Origin: JBCBWG01 sp964579305
GTDB lineage: Bacteria; Pseudomonadota; Alphaproteobacteria; Rhizobiales; Hyphomicrobiaceae
Assembly (NCBI GenBank): GCA_964579305.1
Contig: CAZOGY010000023.1
Location: forward strand, 1-32,943
DNA length: 32,943 nt
Direction of reading: 5' to 3'
The position numbers and the translations under genes are program-made. Below, piece by piece: positions 31,398 to 32,943 of this stretch. Numbering within the stretch: position 1 is the stretch's first letter; every line of letters begins with the position of its first letter. The notes beneath the pieces were generated by a model. It ran no database searches, was not told where the DNA came from, and saw nothing but the letters and a program-made list of their open reading frames with translations.

Positions 31398-32943
31398 ATG
31401 GTCGACCACATTGAGATCGGTGACATCAAAGTTGCGCGCGTTCTGCACGATTTCGTTGTCAACGAAGTGCTGCCTGGCACCGGCGTGGAGGCCGCTCAAT
31501 TCTGGTCACAACTCTCAAGCCTGATTCACGATCTCGCGCCCGAGAACAAGGCGCTGCTCGTCAAACGCGACGAGATCCAGGCCAAAATCGACGAATGGCA
31601 CAAGGCCAATCGCGGCCAACCCATCGACATGGCCGCGTATAAGTCATTCCTGAACGAGATCGGCTATCTTGTTCCCGAACCCGCGCCGTTCCAGGTCGAC
31701 ACGGCGAATGTCGACGATGAGATCGCCCAGACTGCGGGGCCGCAGCTTGTGGTGCCCGTGCTCAATGCCCGCTATGCCCTGAACGCCGCCAACGCGCGCT
31801 GGGGCTCGCTATATGACGCCCTTTACGGGACCGACGTCATTGATGACGAAGGCGGCGCCCAACGCACGGGCGGGTATAATCCGGTCCGCGGCGCCAGGGT
31901 GATCGCATTCGCCCGGCACGTACTCGATCAAGCAGCGCCGCTTGAAGTCGGAAGCTATGCCGACGTCACACGTTTCGTCATTGCCCATCAGCGGCTTGTC
32001 GTGACGCGCAAAGACGGCACCGAGACCGAGCTGAAAACGCCGGCGCAATTGGTTGGCTATCGCGGCGACAATCTTGATCCGACCGCCCTGCTGTTCCGCA
32101 ACAATGGACTTCACCTCGAAGTCGTCATCGATCGCGATCACATGATCGGCAAAGACGATCCAGCGGGCATCGCCGACGTGGTGATGGAATCGGCGTTGAC
32201 CACGATCATGGACCTTGAAGATTCCATCGCAGCCGTGGACCCAGACGATAAGGTCGCCGCCTACCGCAATTGGCTGGGCCTGATCAAAGGCGATCTGTCG
32301 GAGACATTCCAGAAAGGCGGCCAGACCGTCGAGCGCAAGCTCAATCCGGACCGCACGTACACCAAGCTTGACGGGTCGCAACTCACATTACATGGCCGGT
32401 CCCTGATGCTCGTGCGTAATGTGGGTCACCTGATGCTCGACGAGGGCGTGCTCGACCGGGACGGCCATCCAACGCCCGAGGGCATGCTCGACGGAATGAT
32501 CACGTCGCTGATCGCGATGCACGATCTCAAGGGCAATAACAGTCTCCGCAACAGCCGGACCGGCTCGGTTTACATCGTCAAGCCGAAGATGCATGGCCCT
32601 GAAGAAGTTGCGTTCGCCGTCAAACTCTTTGATCGCATCGAGGATGCGCTTGGCCTGGCCCGAAATACGCTCAAAATGGGCATCATGGACGAGGAACGGC
32701 GCACGACCGTCAATCTTGCTGCCTGTATCGAGGCGGCCAAATCGCGGGTGTTCTTCATCAACACCGGATTCCTCGACCGCACCGGCGATGAAATGCACAC
32801 GTCCATGGAAGCCGGCCCGATGATCCGCAAGGCCGACATGAAGCAGCAGCCATGGATCCAGGCCTACGAAGCTTGGAATGTCGACATTGGCCTCGCCTGC
32901 GGTCTGCCGGGCCATGCCCAGATTGGCAAGGGCATGTGGGCGA
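31398..32943 (+). CDS. glcB: Malate synthase G, 3' end beyond the window
   Basis: The first 515 codons are present, open to the right edge; the full enzyme is about 720 residues. Malate synthase G condenses glyoxylate with acetyl-CoA to malate in the cytosol, supporting growth on glycolate, glyoxylate or two-carbon sources. Visible marks are TTIMDLEDSIAAVDPDDKV, the active-site arginine in LVRNVGHLM (R340), the signature KPKMHGPEEVAF, the metal-binding acidic stretch MGIMDEERRTT, and INTGFLDRTGDEMHTSMEAGPM. The catalytic aspartate near residue 630 lies outside the window. AAGGA precedes the ATG by about seven bases. It is downstream of the CaiB-type transferase gene; no isocitrate lyase or glcDEF genes are in the window. 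Family assignment is certain. Confidence 0.96.
   Translation, partial: MVDHIEIGDIKVARVLHDFVVNEVLPGTGVEAAQFWSQLSSLIHDLAPENKALLVKRDEIQAKIDEWHKANRGQPIDMAAYKSFLNEIGYLVPEPAPFQVDTANVDDEIAQTAGPQLVVPVLNARYALNAANARWGSLYDALYGTDVIDDEGGAQRTGGYNPVRGARVIAFARHVLDQAAPLEVGSYADVTRFVIAHQRLVVTRKDGTETELKTPAQLVGYRGDNLDPTALLFRNNGLHLEVVIDRDHMIGKDDPAGIADVVMESALTTIMDLEDSIAAVDPDDKVAAYRNWLGLIKGDLSETFQKGGQTVERKLNPDRTYTKLDGSQLTLHGRSLMLVRNVGHLMLDEGVLDRDGHPTPEGMLDGMITSLIAMHDLKGNNSLRNSRTGSVYIVKPKMHGPEEVAFAVKLFDRIEDALGLARNTLKMGIMDEERRTTVNLAACIEAAKSRVFFINTGFLDRTGDEMHTSMEAGPMIRKADMKQQPWIQAYEAWNVDIGLACGLPGHAQIGKGMWA

Noticed and set aside
31315..31524. A short frame starting at an ATG with GGAGAGG upstream, before malate synthase G
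   Set aside because: Most of it lies within glcB in another frame. The part before glcB is only 28 codons without features; a leader-peptide role is conceivable but not supported.
1..32943. Search for tRNA, rRNA, CRISPR, IS elements, phage genes or defence systems
   Set aside because: No cloverleaf-like or rRNA-like stretch, no direct-repeat array with spacers, no transposase, integrase or defence-type motif was seen in any frame.

Overview
The window looks like an ordinary, gene-dense stretch of chromosome from a free-living alphaproteobacterium. GC is high (about 60% by eye), operons are compact with ATGA-type overlaps, Shine-Dalgarno sites are strong, and acyl-CoA catabolism genes are abundant. 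I cannot place it to genus from sequence alone. I see no rRNA, tRNA, CRISPR, prophage or insertion sequence. The last gene runs off the right edge.

Layout. (1) 57-2064, minus strand: a CHASE2 membrane protein with no output domain, then an exported protein of unknown function. (2) 2378-3907: a malonyl-CoA synthetase (matB). (3) 4066-9138, plus strand: a candidate signalling module. It comprises a small coiled-coil protein, a large inner-membrane protein (coiled coil, longin/Roadblock-like region, TM, BON-like region, OmpA-type peptidoglycan-binding domain), a Ras/Rab-like small GTPase overlapping it by 4 bp, and then a PAS histidine kinase and a single-domain response regulator. (4) 9192-18799, mostly minus strand: a branched-chain-type ABC transporter (livG, livH, livM, binding protein, livF) with a long-chain-type acyl-CoA synthetase overlapping livG at one end and a divergent phenylacetate-CoA-ligase-like protein at the other. 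A small Arg-rich exported protein sits between livF and that ligase. (5) 19011-31298: a dispersed valine/branched-chain catabolic neighbourhood with methylmalonate-semialdehyde dehydrogenase (mmsA), a class IV aminotransferase, an isobutyryl-CoA dehydrogenase-like enzyme and a 3-hydroxyisobutyryl-CoA hydrolase-like enzyme. Interspersed are a MATE exporter, an MFS transporter, two unknown proteins, a 2-hydroxyacid dehydrogenase/HpcH aldolase pair and a CaiB-type CoA transferase. (6) 31398 to the edge: malate synthase G (glcB), truncated by the window.

How the genes fit together. Four of the steps from valine to propionyl-CoA are represented: transamination, isobutyryl-CoA oxidation, hydrolysis of 3-hydroxyisobutyryl-CoA, and oxidation of methylmalonate semialdehyde. 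The 3-hydroxyisobutyrate dehydrogenase step and a dedicated enoyl-CoA hydratase are absent here. The liv-type transporter flanked by two CoA ligases suggests uptake and CoA activation of an organic acid rather than of an amino acid; the substrate is unknown. The most unusual locus is the small GTPase with its OmpA-domain partner, which looks like a GTP switch wired to a protein that spans the inner membrane and can bind peptidoglycan. The function of that assembly is inferred and, to my knowledge, not experimentally described. A further curiosity is a perfectly phased 11-copy heptamer repeat that supplies the stop codon of the 2-hydroxyacid dehydrogenase gene.
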